NCBI GenBank assembly: GCA_027604505.1
Contig: JADIIX010000175.1
Span: forward strand, 1 to 38,878
Length of the DNA: 38,878 bases
Direction: 5' to 3'
Source of the DNA: Gonapodya sp. JEL0774
Lineage: Eukaryota; Monoblepharomycota; Monoblepharidomycetes; Monoblepharidales; Gonapodyaceae
The position numbers and the translations under genes were made by a program. The notes beneath the pieces were generated by a model. That model did no database searches. It saw only the letters and a list, made by a program, of their open reading frames with translations, and had not been told where the DNA came from. Of this stretch, positions 22,001 through 33,082 are shown one piece after another (the first letter of the stretch is position 1; each line of letters starts with the position of its first letter).

Positions 22001-22655
22001 AGCAGTGGGGTTGGGCCTGTGACAGAAGAGGAGATCCGACAAGCTTCCGTGGACGGAGGTGAGATAGGCCTTCATCTACCGACCCAGTTGAAAAATCTGA
22101 TTTACTGCGCTTGACTTTGAAGGGGTGGTGCTCGCGTTCAACCTGAAGCCATCTGTCCCTCCCCGCATTATGCACCTGGCTTTATCTGAAGGCGTCCGGG
22201 TCCGGCAACACACCATCATTTATCAGCTTATCGATGACATGAAAGACTTGCTTAGCGAGCTCCTGCCCCCAGAGATCAGAGTGGATATTTTGGGAGAAGC
22301 CAATGTTCTCGAGCGGTTTGAGATCACAGTCAAGGGCAAGGCAGACGAGGCTGTGGCTGGGTCCAAAGTGGAGGCGGGAAAGATTACGAAGAACGGATTG
22401 TTCAGGATAATGAGAAATGGAGTTGAGTTGTGGGAAGGTGAGGAAATTTTGAGTGAAACGCTTCACATTCAGATTCTCACTGTGTTTGCACTGCGTTTTC
22501 CAGGTCATTTGAAGTCTCTCAAGCATTTCAAAAAGGATGTTACCGAAATCACGAAAGGAAACGAGTGTGGAATCAGTTTCGACGGATTCGCTGGTTTCGA
22601 GCCCGGCGATGTTATTCAAAGCATTGTCAAGACAGAAATAAAGAGGCATCTGTAA
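19057..22655 (+). CDS. Mitochondrial translation initiation factor IF-2, 8 exons
   Basis: Exons: 19057-20350, 20465-20564, 20643-21147, 21230-21357, 21422-21855, 21921-22058, 22123-22437, 22504-22655 (3,066 nt, 1,021 aa). This GTPase brings initiator tRNA to the mitochondrial small ribosomal subunit. Seen: a Ser/Arg-rich presequence with few acids, a long disordered N-terminal region with RRD/RDD repeats (about residues 160-205), an IF2 N-domain with [19 protein letters not shown]1 GHVDHGKT at 485-492, DTPGHAAF at 540, NKCD at 594, domain 2 ([19 protein letters not shown]), a charged Lys/Glu-rich insertion, [10 protein letters not shown] in domain 3, and the C-terminal domain ending [19 protein letters not shown]. 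The first in-frame ATG after an upstream GTG-only stretch is 19057. The intron at 21856-21920 appears to use a GC donor. Confidence 0.95.
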
Positions 22656-22842
22656 ATATGTAGTCCTCTATGATAGATTAGAAGCATAGATCTGTTGTTC
22701 GGGACAAGGCTTGACGGACGGAGCTGTGGCCTCTTTACTAGCCTTGTCCCTGCCTGATCCCTTCGCATTTGGTGGAGAACCAAACTGGTTCCCCCGACTG
22801 ACGGAACTTCTCTTGTCAAATTCAATTTCAAGTTTTGCGCAC

Positions 22843-23917
22843 ATGGCTGCTGTCGATACCCTTCCACCTATCCAGCAGCAGGAAGTCTCTGTAGTGGCAG
22901 CAGGAATCATGGAACGCACAGAAAAGATTCCTGGTGGGCTTCTACCCCAAAGTCACATTAAAAGCATATACACAATGTTGTTTTCCTTTGCTCAGTAGTA
23001 ATCAAGGGGAGCGTCGACAAGGGCTACAAATCATTCCGAGATGGTGAGAGCTTTTGGGCGAGCACAAACTCAGATTCTCTCCGTCAAACATATGACCAAA
23101 TACATTTTGAGCAGTCAAACCCGTTGCAAACAAGTTGTTGGCTCATAAGTGGTGAGGACGCGCATGACGAATCAACTTCTGCCTACTGTACCAATCATTC
23201 CTCCAGGACCGGCCGAGACCGCCAACGACATCTTGCCCGAATAACAGAGATATCAGAGGGTGTCTCGCATATTGATACGCACATACCAGTCCGTCTACTC
23301 CCCACCTCGTTCCACGAACACTCAGGTACCCGGAAGCTTCAGTTGGAAATGGAACGCAAGCGCGAGATCGCGGAGCAAAACACTATTTTGATGCGCAAAA
23401 TGCAAGAAATAAATGCTACCAAGGTGGGCAACTTGAACAGCACATTCCGAAATTGTGTTACTTATTTCGAAATCACCATCAGGGCGGCGGCATATCCAAC
23501 TTGCACTCCTCCGTACAAGGAAACCTAGCCTCACAAAATGAAAAGGCCATGCTTAGAAAGAGACAAAGGGAAGCGAAAAAGATAGGAGAAGAAAACCAGG
23601 TGTGTGCATTTTAGTACCCCACGAGTTTCCCCGAAACCGTTCTCATGGCCCAATATTGAAAACATTTAGGCAATTCTCGTACGTCTCCTTCCTAAAGGTC
23701 TAACACGTGAGCAGTTCTTCCTCCTTCAACTTCAAGAGCAGTTACGGCAACTACAGCTCTTGGAGCGAATTTCTGCGTACGTTTCATTGCTTTCGAGCTT
23801 GTCGGGGTGTACGCTTTCAAAGCATTTCCGTTTAGGTTTCCTGACAAATGGACAGAGGAACGAAAGAAAGTGCAGGAAAAACTTGAGGTCACCAAGAACC
23901 GAATGAAACAGCTGTAG
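22843..23917 (+). CDS. CFAP97/hemingway-like protein, 7 exons
   Basis: Exons: 22843-22951, 22996-23043, 23115-23151, 23207-23423, 23483-23599, 23670-23776, 23836-23917 (717 nt, 238 aa). Small helical protein. Seen: RHLARITEISEGVSHIDT, then RKLQLEMERKREIAEQN with TILMRKMQEINATKGGGISN, then RKRQREAKKIGEENQAILVR. The order of a short H..KI segment with I-D-T, a KLQLE-ER-I-NxxLxxKM helix, a G/N break and an R-Q-xx-KI-EN-ILxRL helix matches the hemingway (KIAA1430/CFAP97) domain as I know it from animal and protist axonemal proteins. A C-terminal helical tail follows. CFAP97 proteins are linked to ciliary or flagellar axonemes. It begins 187 bp after the mtIF-2 stop and ends 57 bp from the convergent coiled-coil gene. 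The assignment rests on pattern, not on a search. Confidence 0.75.
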
Positions 23918-23974
23918 CAACAAAATCCGAGCCTGTACATTTAATCATCATAATGTGCTATATGTAAAGAGCGT

Positions 23975-26900
23975 TCAAGACTTGGAAAATTTCCTAAGTG
24001 AAGCTGCCGATCCCGGTCGTGTGGACCACCCAGAATTGGTGAAGGAATCTACTCCAACGAATGCGACAGACTTGCGAGCACCCCATCCTCCTTCGTTGGT
24101 TCTTTCTTTGCTAAAGTTGCCTATCTCGCGATACGGAAACTTGGTGTCGGCTTCCGCAGAAGGAACAACCCGTGCGTTGTTGTCAGGTGCACCCGCCCTA
24201 TTTTTGTGCCACGAGCGAGCCGACCCAACTCTTATCCCTGACCCAGGTCGAGATATGTCTTGCGATCGGTTGTGCTTGAGGTACTGCTCCACGGTGGGCT
24301 CATCTGGATCGTGGATGCGACGAGGTTTGACATTCTCATGAGAAATGACAGCAGTCGCCAGACCGGCAGGATACAAGGCGCTCATGAGAGTTGGAGAGAT
24401 GAGTTTGTGAGTGTCGGAAAAACGTGATTCGGGAGGGAGGAATTCCAAATCGTCGAAAACTCTACGCTGATCGTGGGTAGTCTCCCCCGTCATCGATCTT
24501 AACCTCTGGGCAATCGCCTCTCGGACTTTTCTGTACCGATGATTCCTTCGCTCCAGCAACATAATCCTAATGCTGCTCGCCTCACACATACGAGAGAGCG
24601 AAGCGTCACGTTCTGCCATATCCGATATCTCAAGACCTGCTCCCAGCAGGTGGATGTGATGATCAGGACTCGTGGGACAAGAAAGCACCCAGCATTCAAA
24701 CATACCTTCAATATCTTCTGTAATTGAGAATTCTGATTGGTCATCTGGAAATTCTATGAGTCGTTCTGCCATAGTACGAGCCTCACTGGCCTCTGCTTCA
24801 GCCACACGTACGGCCTTTGCGGCTTCAATTCGAACTTCATCTACTTCTGCATGAGAGCGATGTAGCTCGGACCGAAGTTGCTCGCACTCCTCTCGCAATA
24901 CTGTGATCTGTTCTTCCGATTCATCCAGCCGCTCGGCAAGTGCATCACGGTCAGTAGTGACGTCGAACAAATCATTCTTGACGCGTTCACTATCGCTCGT
25001 TAAGACACTTTGGGCTACCTTCAAATCCTCGAGCTCTTGTTGTTCCACTGAATGGATACGATTCAATTCCTTGTGCTGTGCCTCCAAACCAGCAAGGGCA
25101 TCGGTGACCATCCGATTGGATTCTTGCAGCTCACTGACGTTCTTTTGAAGCGACGCAACTGGAGATTTCTGTATGAATTATGCTCATAGAGTGTAGAGAT
25201 GATGACTTACTTTGACCCTCATTTGCTTGCAACCGGGATTGCAAGATCTCAATTTCTTCATCCTTTCTGCGCACAACGTCCGGAGACACTATTTCTAGTG
25301 AGCTCGTCTCAATGCGATGGCTTTCCGTTAATAGGCGCTCATCGGCGGCTTTGATTTTCACCCGAAGGTTGACCACTTCATTCTGATCATTGAGGGACGA
25401 ACGGTTAATACAAAAGCAACTCAAACTCCAAATTGAAACCATCCCGTACTTCGGAGACTTCCAACGCGTCTCTCAACTTCAACTGGGTGTCTTGAGACTT
25501 TGCCAATTGACGCTTCAGGCTCTCCTCCACCATCATCGACGTGAGCTTTGACTCCTCATAATCTTCATGTTGATCAGAGAGCCACAGTGTACGCTCCTCC
25601 ACGGAATCAAGGGCAGCCCAAAAGATTCGCCACCGCAATCTTGAAGTTATTCTCTTTTGTTTTATGAGGCCAGGATCTGGAATGGTAGACAGATCAATGC
25701 CTTCGCTCCTTATAGTCGGCAAAAGGATCTTGTCGACTTCGTCTTCATTCTCGTCTGAGTCTTCAGGCCACTCCTCTTCCTCCGTATCCGATTCGGAGAG
25801 CGGGTGAGATTCGTACATGCCTGCATCCTCCCATCGTTTACGTCGCAAGGTATTGTGCTTCTTGTTTTTCGTCTCCAGTTTCCGAGAACTGGAACTTGCG
25901 GTGTTCTGTTGTCTTCGCTCTTCTTTCCTTTCGTGTGGAGGTGTTTCTACCGGCACCAGCGATCTCAGCATAATCGCATCTTCTTCCAAAGCGCCCACTT
26001 CGTACGCGACATCCGAGAGCAGTGTGTCACGATGTTGAAGCAGTGCCAGGTAGCAGGATAATGACATGTGAATTCGATTGAAAGAGGCTAGGAGCTCCGC
26101 TCCAGTCCCCAGAGCCTCAGAGTCTTTCGCACTTTTACCTGTTGGAAGGGGTGGAAGACCCGCCACGGAGGGGAGATTGGGAGTGGTTGAGGTTATCGAT
26201 GATCTCCGACGGTGCAACCCAGTGCTTTCATTCCTTGCCAGAGACTTTGCAACTGCTTCGTACGAACACTACCACCAAGTTGACCAAAATGTTTGAAACT
26301 CATTTCTAGTGCAGAAACGTCACAAGGAGGAGCTCACTGCTTTCAAATACGTAACAAAAGCCCTGGACATATCGTCCAGAAACCTCACGACAATTTTCAT
26401 GAGCAGGTCTCCTTGAACGTTGGGTAGGTCCCCTGGTATCAGCGCTTGCTCACCCATCCTAGACTTTGTATCTACCATCTCTGCTGTCTCCGGTTTCGGG
26501 AGCACCTTTCGCTCCTTTGACAAAGCTTTCCGCTGTGCGCGAGACAGTCGCTCCTCCGCCTTCGAATACGTGTGCTCAAAATTCGTCCGAAGAAAAAGAG
26601 TGCCAGTCAGGAAATTGATTGCAGAAGTGAGTTTGCTGAAGAATGGGTCACGGTGACCAGAAATTCTGAAGCATCTGGGATTGACAATCACCTCACCTTG
26701 TCCGCGGTAGATTCTGGACATCTCCTGAGCCCTGTGAGTTGCGAGATGGATTCCACGAAGCGCTAGAAAAGTCCGGTTCCTCCCGACCAGATTGCGCAGA
26801 GGTGCCGGAACGAGGCCATTGTCCTGATGAACCACCCGCAAAACTGGATTCTCTCTTCATTATGAAGGACCCGGTTCCTCCAGTTGAGGCTCCAAATGAT

Positions 26901-27214
26901 GGCGCCCTTCGTTGTGATATCTGAGACGATCCAACGCGACTTCGGCCCCCCACAGAAGTTCTGGGGGCGGGCAGATCCGCGATTCCGACCGCTCCACTCT
27001 GTCGCCGTCGCGGAGCACCATCCCATGATTCTGATGTGGCAGTGCGAGGTCCATCCATGGAACTACTTTGTCCTAAGGAACCGGAGGCAGAGGATTGCTG
27101 TCGCGAGCGATCGAAACCCTGTTGGTCGCGCGATGCAAAGCGAGACCTGCTTCGGGAGAAACCACCACGGTTGGGATCCCAGCCATCGGGATTGCTCGTC
27201 GAATCGTGCGACAT
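23975..27214 (-). CDS. Large coiled-coil protein of unknown function, 6 exons
   Basis: Exons: 27214-26697, 26665-26338, 26268-25450, 25382-25227, 25168-24706, 24636-23975 (2,946 nt, 981 aa). Not recognised. Residues 1-170 are Ser/Arg/Gly-rich and disordered (RSRSRFASRDQQGFDRSRQ). Residues 174-290 are helical (DPFFSKLTSAINFLTGTLFL, LMKIVVRFLDDMSRAFVTYL) and could form a helical bundle, perhaps BAR-like. A Ser-rich linker follows, then LLASFNRIHMSLSCYLALLQ, an acidic run (SESDTEEEEWPEDSDENEDE), and long coiled coil from about residue 480 to 725 with heptad-like Leu/Glu/Lys spacing (DALAERLDESEEQITVLREE). The tail has SRPGSG and GSAASL motifs like phosphorylated linkers. The exon 4/5 junction only keeps frame with a GC donor at 25226. 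A scaffold or cytoskeletal role is a guess. Confidence 0.8.
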
Positions 27215-27358
27215 CCAATGTGTTATTCAAATCTGTTTGTACAGTCCTCCCAACTCTCGTCCTCGTTTTGGCATTCTCAGCAACAATTTTTGTATTCCAT
27301 ATTTCACAATTCAAATCAGCCACAAAACCTTGACATGCTCCTTGTTTATACGTAGAAT

Positions 27359-28765
27359 CTAAGCAGCTGTACCGAAATCGTCCTTGGGCCAACGGAAGCA
27401 TGCCACGATAACTGTGACGTTGTCCGCTCCTGGAACTTTCGAGATCTTTTCCACGAGTGCTTCAACAGTTTCTTGGACGGGTACACCACGTGCCTTGTTG
27501 GAAGTGAGCTACAAGTAGACACCCGCAGAGTGGGTCACTGTAATACCCAAATTTCTCCACTTCAATTTTGCAAATGCACTTACAATATTCACAACCTGAG
27601 TGTCATCAAAGTAGTCCCCTAATGTTAAAATTATGAGTTAAAGAACCCAGGTCAGCTGTGACTTCAAAAGTGTTTCGAAAGCTGTGTGGGACGTACAGAG
27701 CCCATCTGATGCCAGCACCAAGAATTCGTTCCCAGGCGTAAGTTCAACTATCGAAACGTGAGGAGAAGGTGATATCCAATCCGCTGGTGCGTCGTTTGCG
27801 GGCAACTTGAAATCGAAATCCCCGAGTGCTCGACTCATATTGATTGAGTGACCGGGTGCGTGAACACGCCCGCCGATGACTTTGGCTGATGCTTTTCCCA
27901 GTCTACGAAGCAAATTTACATCTGCGAGTCGGGCAAAGTATCTTCTTTAGACCGCACACCTTTCTTGTTCCTCGCCTTCATGTGGCTTGTGCTCCTTCGA
28001 AAGGCGAATTGCTATCGATTCTGATTGACCTTGCGGCTTGCTGCTCAGAACTGCACGTGAATCGCCCACATTTGCCAGATCTGAAAGCATAGACAGGGCT
28101 TTGAGTTCCTCTGCGGCAGTAGACAAAGCTCTCTCGGAGTATCGCGGCAATACTACTAACAGAGAGAAGACTCCACAACCAGAGCTACCGTAGCTGGAGT
28201 GACACGAGTGCGATTATCGAGTGATCGTCGTTGAGACGTATGGCCCTGACACACCAGTTGTTCCGCCTTTGCTTTCAGGAAACAACTCTTTCCGAAGCAG
28301 TTCGTCTTCTTTTAGAAATGCTCTATTAGGTGGGGACAAACACAAGTTATGTACCGCCGGAGAGTCACCGTTAGAACTCAATGACACCCACGCTGCAAGG
28401 ACGTCCGCATAGTTCCCTGTTCTCAACAAATCACTTTCCAAGATCAGTTGTGGAATATTATGTGACGCATGAGTGGAGTAGACAGAGGAACCATGTCCTG
28501 AATAGATGCAAACTTGGTTCACACGAAGGCGTGGAGGGATGACGTAACCATTCGCCCACCGTCAAAGACCTTGGCCAAGGCCAAATAGAGATATCTCTTG
28601 AGCATCTCTCAAGATATAGGCTGAAGTTTTCTAAATAGCTACCATGAAAAGGGCCGTCTTCTTGTCTCTCCAAAGATCGTTGGCAACTGCGAATCTGTCT
28701 TCTTGATGGTCGCGAGATCCTTGCGCTCTATGCACTCCTACTGTAACATCAACCGGACTTGGCAT
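27359..28765 (-). CDS. PP2C-type Ser/Thr protein phosphatase, 8 exons
   Basis: Exons: 28765-28643, 28569-28560, 28497-28255, 28193-28161, 28080-27958, 27921-27697, 27618-27584, 27508-27359 (942 nt, 313 aa). A metal-dependent phosphatase. Seen: SRDHQEDRFAV at residues 17-27, VFDGHGS at 42-48, GGTTATVALVVESSLYLANVG running into DSRAVLSS, the SKEHKP segment, INMSRALGDFDFK, FLVLASDGLWDYF and PGADNVTVIVACF. All metal-coordinating aspartates of the family (in QEDR, DGHG, DGLWD and ADN) are present. There is no presequence or membrane segment. Exon 2 appears to be only 10 nt and carries the V-F-D-G codons. The start is the first ATG before GVHRAQGSRDH. It lies 151 bp head-to-head from the HAD phosphatase gene. 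Confidence 0.92.
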
Positions 28766-28916
28766 AGTTACTCCAGACGAGTAGAAAAGGCCGTAGATCT
28801 AAACGATGTGGGAGTGCGGGGAATTTCTCCGCGTCCTGTGAAAGGGGCCGTGCCTCATTCATTTGCAAGTCGGCACTTCTCAACACAAAGCCAAGGTTCA
28901 CACCAAACTATTCGAG

Positions 28917-30426
28917 ATGGAATCCATCACCTCCCCTAAACCCCACCGGTTAGGCCCTGATGGAGTGGCGCATCCGCCATCTTCATCGACACCTTCTGTT
29001 CCCGCCGGTGGAGCCGTTGCAGCAATTCAACCACCATCGAAACATCTTTCCACCCCCGAAGAGATCCGCGAGTTCGTCGACAAGATGGACACGTTTATTT
29101 TTGATTGTGATGGCGAGTGATATGTAGAATTGGAGGTGTTGTGCGAAGAAAATGATGAGGTGATTAACAGAATGGTTCGTGGACGGGATCAAAAGGCGTG
29201 CTCTGGCTCGGAAACGATATCGTGGAGGGGGCACCAGACTTCCTTCACTATCTGGTATCAAAGGTCAGTGATATAGAGTGGTTGATTGCAAGACTCCGTT
29301 GTTCTATTGCGCTCAGTGTGGAATGTACACTTATATTCTTCACTGAATCACTCCAATCCAGAATAAGCGCATCATCTACGTGACCAACAACTCGTCAAAG
29401 TCGCGAAAGAACTACGTTGGGAAGTTTGCAAAGCTTGGCTTCCCGGCTGAGCCAGTGGGTGTCAACATTAGCTAGTAATTTGGAGATGATTCTCCACCTC
29501 ATGACGGCTCTGCTGCCTTTCCTTGTAACACAGGACAATATTTTTGGCTCGGCATATGCTGCGGCCTACTACCTCAAGAACATGTTGAAGTTCCCTGAGG
29601 ACAAGAAGGTGTACGTGATTGGAATGCAAGGAATTGTTGACGAACTCGCAGAAATGGGCATTCAGACTGCCGGAGCTGGAGTGAGTCTGTCGTTCATGAT
29701 TGCTTTCTTCATTAAGCATTGAGGACTAATAGCATAGCTGGCATCTAAGGCAGACAACGCTCCTTTGTCAGAGGACGAGTTTGAAAATGGTTCGCTCGGC
29801 CCTGATGAGTCTATCGGAGCGGTACTGCTCGGATTCGACTCGCAAATCAATTACCGTAAGTACGCTAAGGCGTACACGTACCTGACAGTCAACAAGGGCA
29901 AAGTTCACTTCCTCGCAACCAATGAGGATCGAACGTATCCAATAAGCGGCAGCATATACCCTGGTCAGTTCAGACTGTTATGTCTCAGTGGTACGGATTG
30001 CTGCCCTATCTGATGATCATCGTCCGGTAAACAGGAACCGGCTCACTTCTCGCAGCATTGATCCACTCCGTCAACCGGAGGCCGGACGCGGTGCTCGGGA
30101 AGCCTAGTCAAAATATGATGAACACTATCCTGGAAAGGTGAGGGTCAATGGACCGGAAGCTTCCCTAGTTTCCGTGATCGTTCTGGGATTGGATCCTCAC
30201 CCCACAGTGAATTCCTGTTTGTTTTTGCCTCAGGTTCCATCTCGATCCATCTAAAACCTGTATGGTTGGAGATCGACTAGATACAGACATTGCGTTTGGC
30301 AAGCTTGGTGGCCTCCACACGTTGCTTGTGATGACGGGTGTCACCTCGCCAGCGGAGCGAGATGGTGGCAAGGGAGCCGTTTCTGCTGATTTCTGGATTG
30401 AAAGCGTAGGCCATTTACGAAAATAG
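28917..30426 (+). CDS. HAD phosphatase, phosphoglycolate/4-nitrophenyl phosphatase type, 7 exons
   Basis: Exons: 28917-29112, 29196-29263, 29362-29454, 29534-29680, 29738-29963, 30035-30137, 30234-30426 (1,026 nt, 341 aa). The family (yeast Pho13, mammalian PGP) hydrolyses 2-phosphoglycolate and related toxic side products of glycolysis in the cytosol. Seen: motif I FIFDCDGVLW with nucleophile D63, motif [32 protein letters not shown]-like [21 protein letters not shown], the motif III Lys in [10 protein letters not shown], and motif [16 protein letters not shown]. An extra 50-residue Pro/Ser-rich N-terminus precedes the [12 protein letters not shown] start of the domain. Intron 1 (29113-29195) splits the G of DCDG and keeps frame only with a GC donor. 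Confidence 0.93.
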
Positions 30427-31305
30427 AAATAGAGCTTAGAGAGCTTAGTTGTACAAATACACGCACTATATGCAGTCCCCCATATATGAAAATCCTAAAC
30501 CATCCCAACGTTGCATCAAAAGCGACATTGAGAGTTGATGCACGTAACTTAACACGCACTGCTTGAGAGAAATTGCATGTAAAACCGCAGCTCAGTATTA
30601 TGGAAATCGTCTGTGCGTGATTGAGCATGGCGTGACGGAGTATTGACACAAGTCACAACGACACAACGTTCATGGGCAACAATGCCCTATGAAGCATGCA
30701 AGCCGTCATAGTTTTCTTTAGAATGGGGACATTTGAATACTCAAATGTCCTATTAGTACACAAATCACACATACAATACAAACAGGGACGAAATTTCCCT
30801 TTAGACTTGCACAGAATTACATCTCTGGTGTGCTTCGTGTTTGCAAGTCCGGGAAAAGAGCTGAGTTGGTGAAGCGATTGCGATGCCCGTGGGTCGCATG
30901 TATTCACGGATGAATAGCTTTTACCGTTGTGCTGCACCGGAGAACGGAGATTCTGACCAATCACCTGGGCCCGTACCTGTAGCACTGCGTTGGTATCATC
31001 GAACCAGGACAGAAAGAAATTGATTTCCCGATTTTCGCAAAAGTTTTGTTCCGACCTTCATCCTTCCCCTCGTGGACGCCAACCGAGAGTCGAATTATCG
31101 CTCCTGAAGGAGCCCCGTGGAGACGCGTGCCAGTCAGGGTAGCGTCGGTCCTCAACTTTCTCCTTTCTGTGGAAAGTCGGAAAATTGCATCGTGATTCGA
31201 CACCCGGCGGATTCAAACTTGTCCCATATCTTTCGGCCTATCTTGAACGCTCTGGTGGAACCCGCCCTGCACTCTCTGGGTACTCAGCCGGAGAAAGCAT
31301 CCGTT
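30427..31305. other. Intergenic region between HAD phosphatase and mitoferrin
   Basis: This holds the 3' UTR of the phosphatase gene and the upstream region of the carrier gene. Open frames on both strands here are short and lack family features. The only structure I see is the perfect hairpin at 30727-30750. Confidence 0.5.
30727..30750. repeat. Perfect inverted repeat, 10-bp arms
   Basis: The arm GGACATTTGA is followed by the loop ATAC and the exact reverse complement TCAAATGTCC. It lies about 300 bp downstream of the HAD phosphatase stop codon and 555 bp upstream of the carrier start. A protein-binding palindrome or an RNA hairpin are both possible; there is no T or A run beside it. Confidence 0.6.
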
Positions 31306-32771
31306 ATGGACTTGCTGAATAACCAGCGAACCCTCTCTTCAACCACGATTCTTACTCCAAAGGGAGTAATGACCACCGCGGCTGTCGTCGGAGGTATTCT
31401 CAATGGCATAGGTGAGCAGAGTCTTTGTGCCACAGCGCCGGTAGAGGTGATTCCAATCTCCACTTATCGGAAGCTGACAAATGACTTTTGCATCCTCCGC
31501 ACAATATCACCTTTTGATTTCATTTCAATCGCAAACCAGGATCAGCATCCACCAGTGACTCAGTCAATTCACCTGGACCACCGCGGATTGTTGGGGAACG
31601 TCATGGGGAACGAAATCCGGACATTGTGGGGGAGGATTTTGCAGAAGACTATGAGAGCCTCCCCACGTCTTCAGTCGCTGTACACCTCGCTGCGGGAGCA
31701 TTTGCAGGAGGTAAGTTATCTGGACTGGGGTGGTTGAGTGCCAATGCTCAACTCTCAATATTTCCGAAAAGTCGCCGAGCATTCCATCATGTTCCCCCTT
31801 GACGCAATTAAGACTCGGATGCAGTTCATCACTCCTTCGCCTCAAGCTGTCTACTCCTCCCTCGCCAACGCCGTTACTCGTATCTCTTCGACAGAGGGAA
31901 TGTACGCGCTGTGGCGGGGTGTATCGAGTGTGGTGGTTGGAGCAGGTCCCGCTCACGCGTTGCAGTTTGCGACATACGAGATGTGTAAAGAACATTTCGA
32001 GGAGTTAGTGCGGCGACGGACGAGGGAACGAACATTTAGGAGCCTGGATGAGTCGCGACTGCTTCACGCATCGCATGCACTGGCGGCAACAGCGGGGACA
32101 GTGATGCACGAGGGCCTGATGACACCATTTGATGGTGAGTTTAGGATCATGTTTGAGAGACTTTTTGCGAAGGAAGTGGACCGCCAAACCTCCCAATACT
32201 ACGTTAGTCGTCAAGCAGCGAATGCAACTATTCGGCTCCTCTTACCGTTCTCCCATCGAATGCGCCATGACAATATTTCGTACAGAAGGCCTGGCTTCAC
32301 TCTACGTCTCTCTACCCACCACTCTCCTAATGGCGATACCCTTCCAATCCATTCACTTCACCACGTACGAGTACCTGCGACAAAGAGTAAATCCTGAAGG
32401 GAAGTATGACCCAAAGAGTCACGTAATAGCAGGCGCATTGGCTGGTGGTTTGGCGAGTTTATTGACGAATGTGGGTGATTCACTTGCACTTTTTTCAAAT
32501 CGACTTTCCACCAACTAAATTTGGGTTGCAGCCCCTGGACGTCGCCAAAACACTTTTACAAACTCGAGGCTCCTCTTCTGATCCGGAGATTCGACGCGTA
32601 CGAGGTGCCCTGTCAGCTGGCCGAATCATCTGGGAACGGGATGGCTTGCGAGGTGCAATGCGAGGCAGTTTACCTCGCCTCCTGACGCACATGCCCAGCA
32701 CTGCCATCAGCTGGAGTGTGTACGAATTTTGCAAGTGGTCCTTGAACAGGAGAAGTTCGAAGGATTTGTAG
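31306..32771 (+). CDS. Mitoferrin-like mitochondrial carrier (SLC25 family), 5 exons
   Basis: Exons: 31306-31411, 31540-31710, 31772-32134, 32208-32470, 32532-32771 (1,143 nt, 380 aa). Mitochondrial inner-membrane carrier, by likeness to Mrs3/Mrs4 and mitoferrin an iron importer feeding haem and Fe-S synthesis. Seen: three carrier repeats, with signature starts FPLDAIKTRMQ, TPFDVVKQRMQ and PLDVAKTLLQTRG, and between them GVSSVVVGAGPAHALQFATYE (the GPAHA..F.TYE contact region is characteristic of mitoferrins), IPFQSIHFTTYEYLR and STAISWSVYEFCKWSL. A longer than usual N-terminal extension of about 80 residues (Ser/Pro/Glu-rich) precedes repeat 1. The ATG at 31306 is the first in frame before that extension. 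Confidence 0.9.
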
Positions 32772-33082
32772 ATATAAATTTAGATTGTGCGGCGGTGGAT
32801 TGCATTTACATAATGGTTTTACTCGGAATGATTAGCATTACATACATGTATAGACTGAGAAAGTGTCCACGCTCTTCTCCCTGGAAAGAAAACTTGATCA
32901 AGGGAAAGCGTTTTTGTGTGTTTCTGAGCCGGAAACCCACCCAACTAAAACTATAAACAACAAAACTGTGCGCGGGCTGCCAGTCCAATCACCGAAGAGC
33001 TTCGTGATCCGGTCAATAATTTAATACTGGGACTTCGAGTTCGTACAGGGATACTCATTTTGGAGTACGGCAGTTCAAAGAA

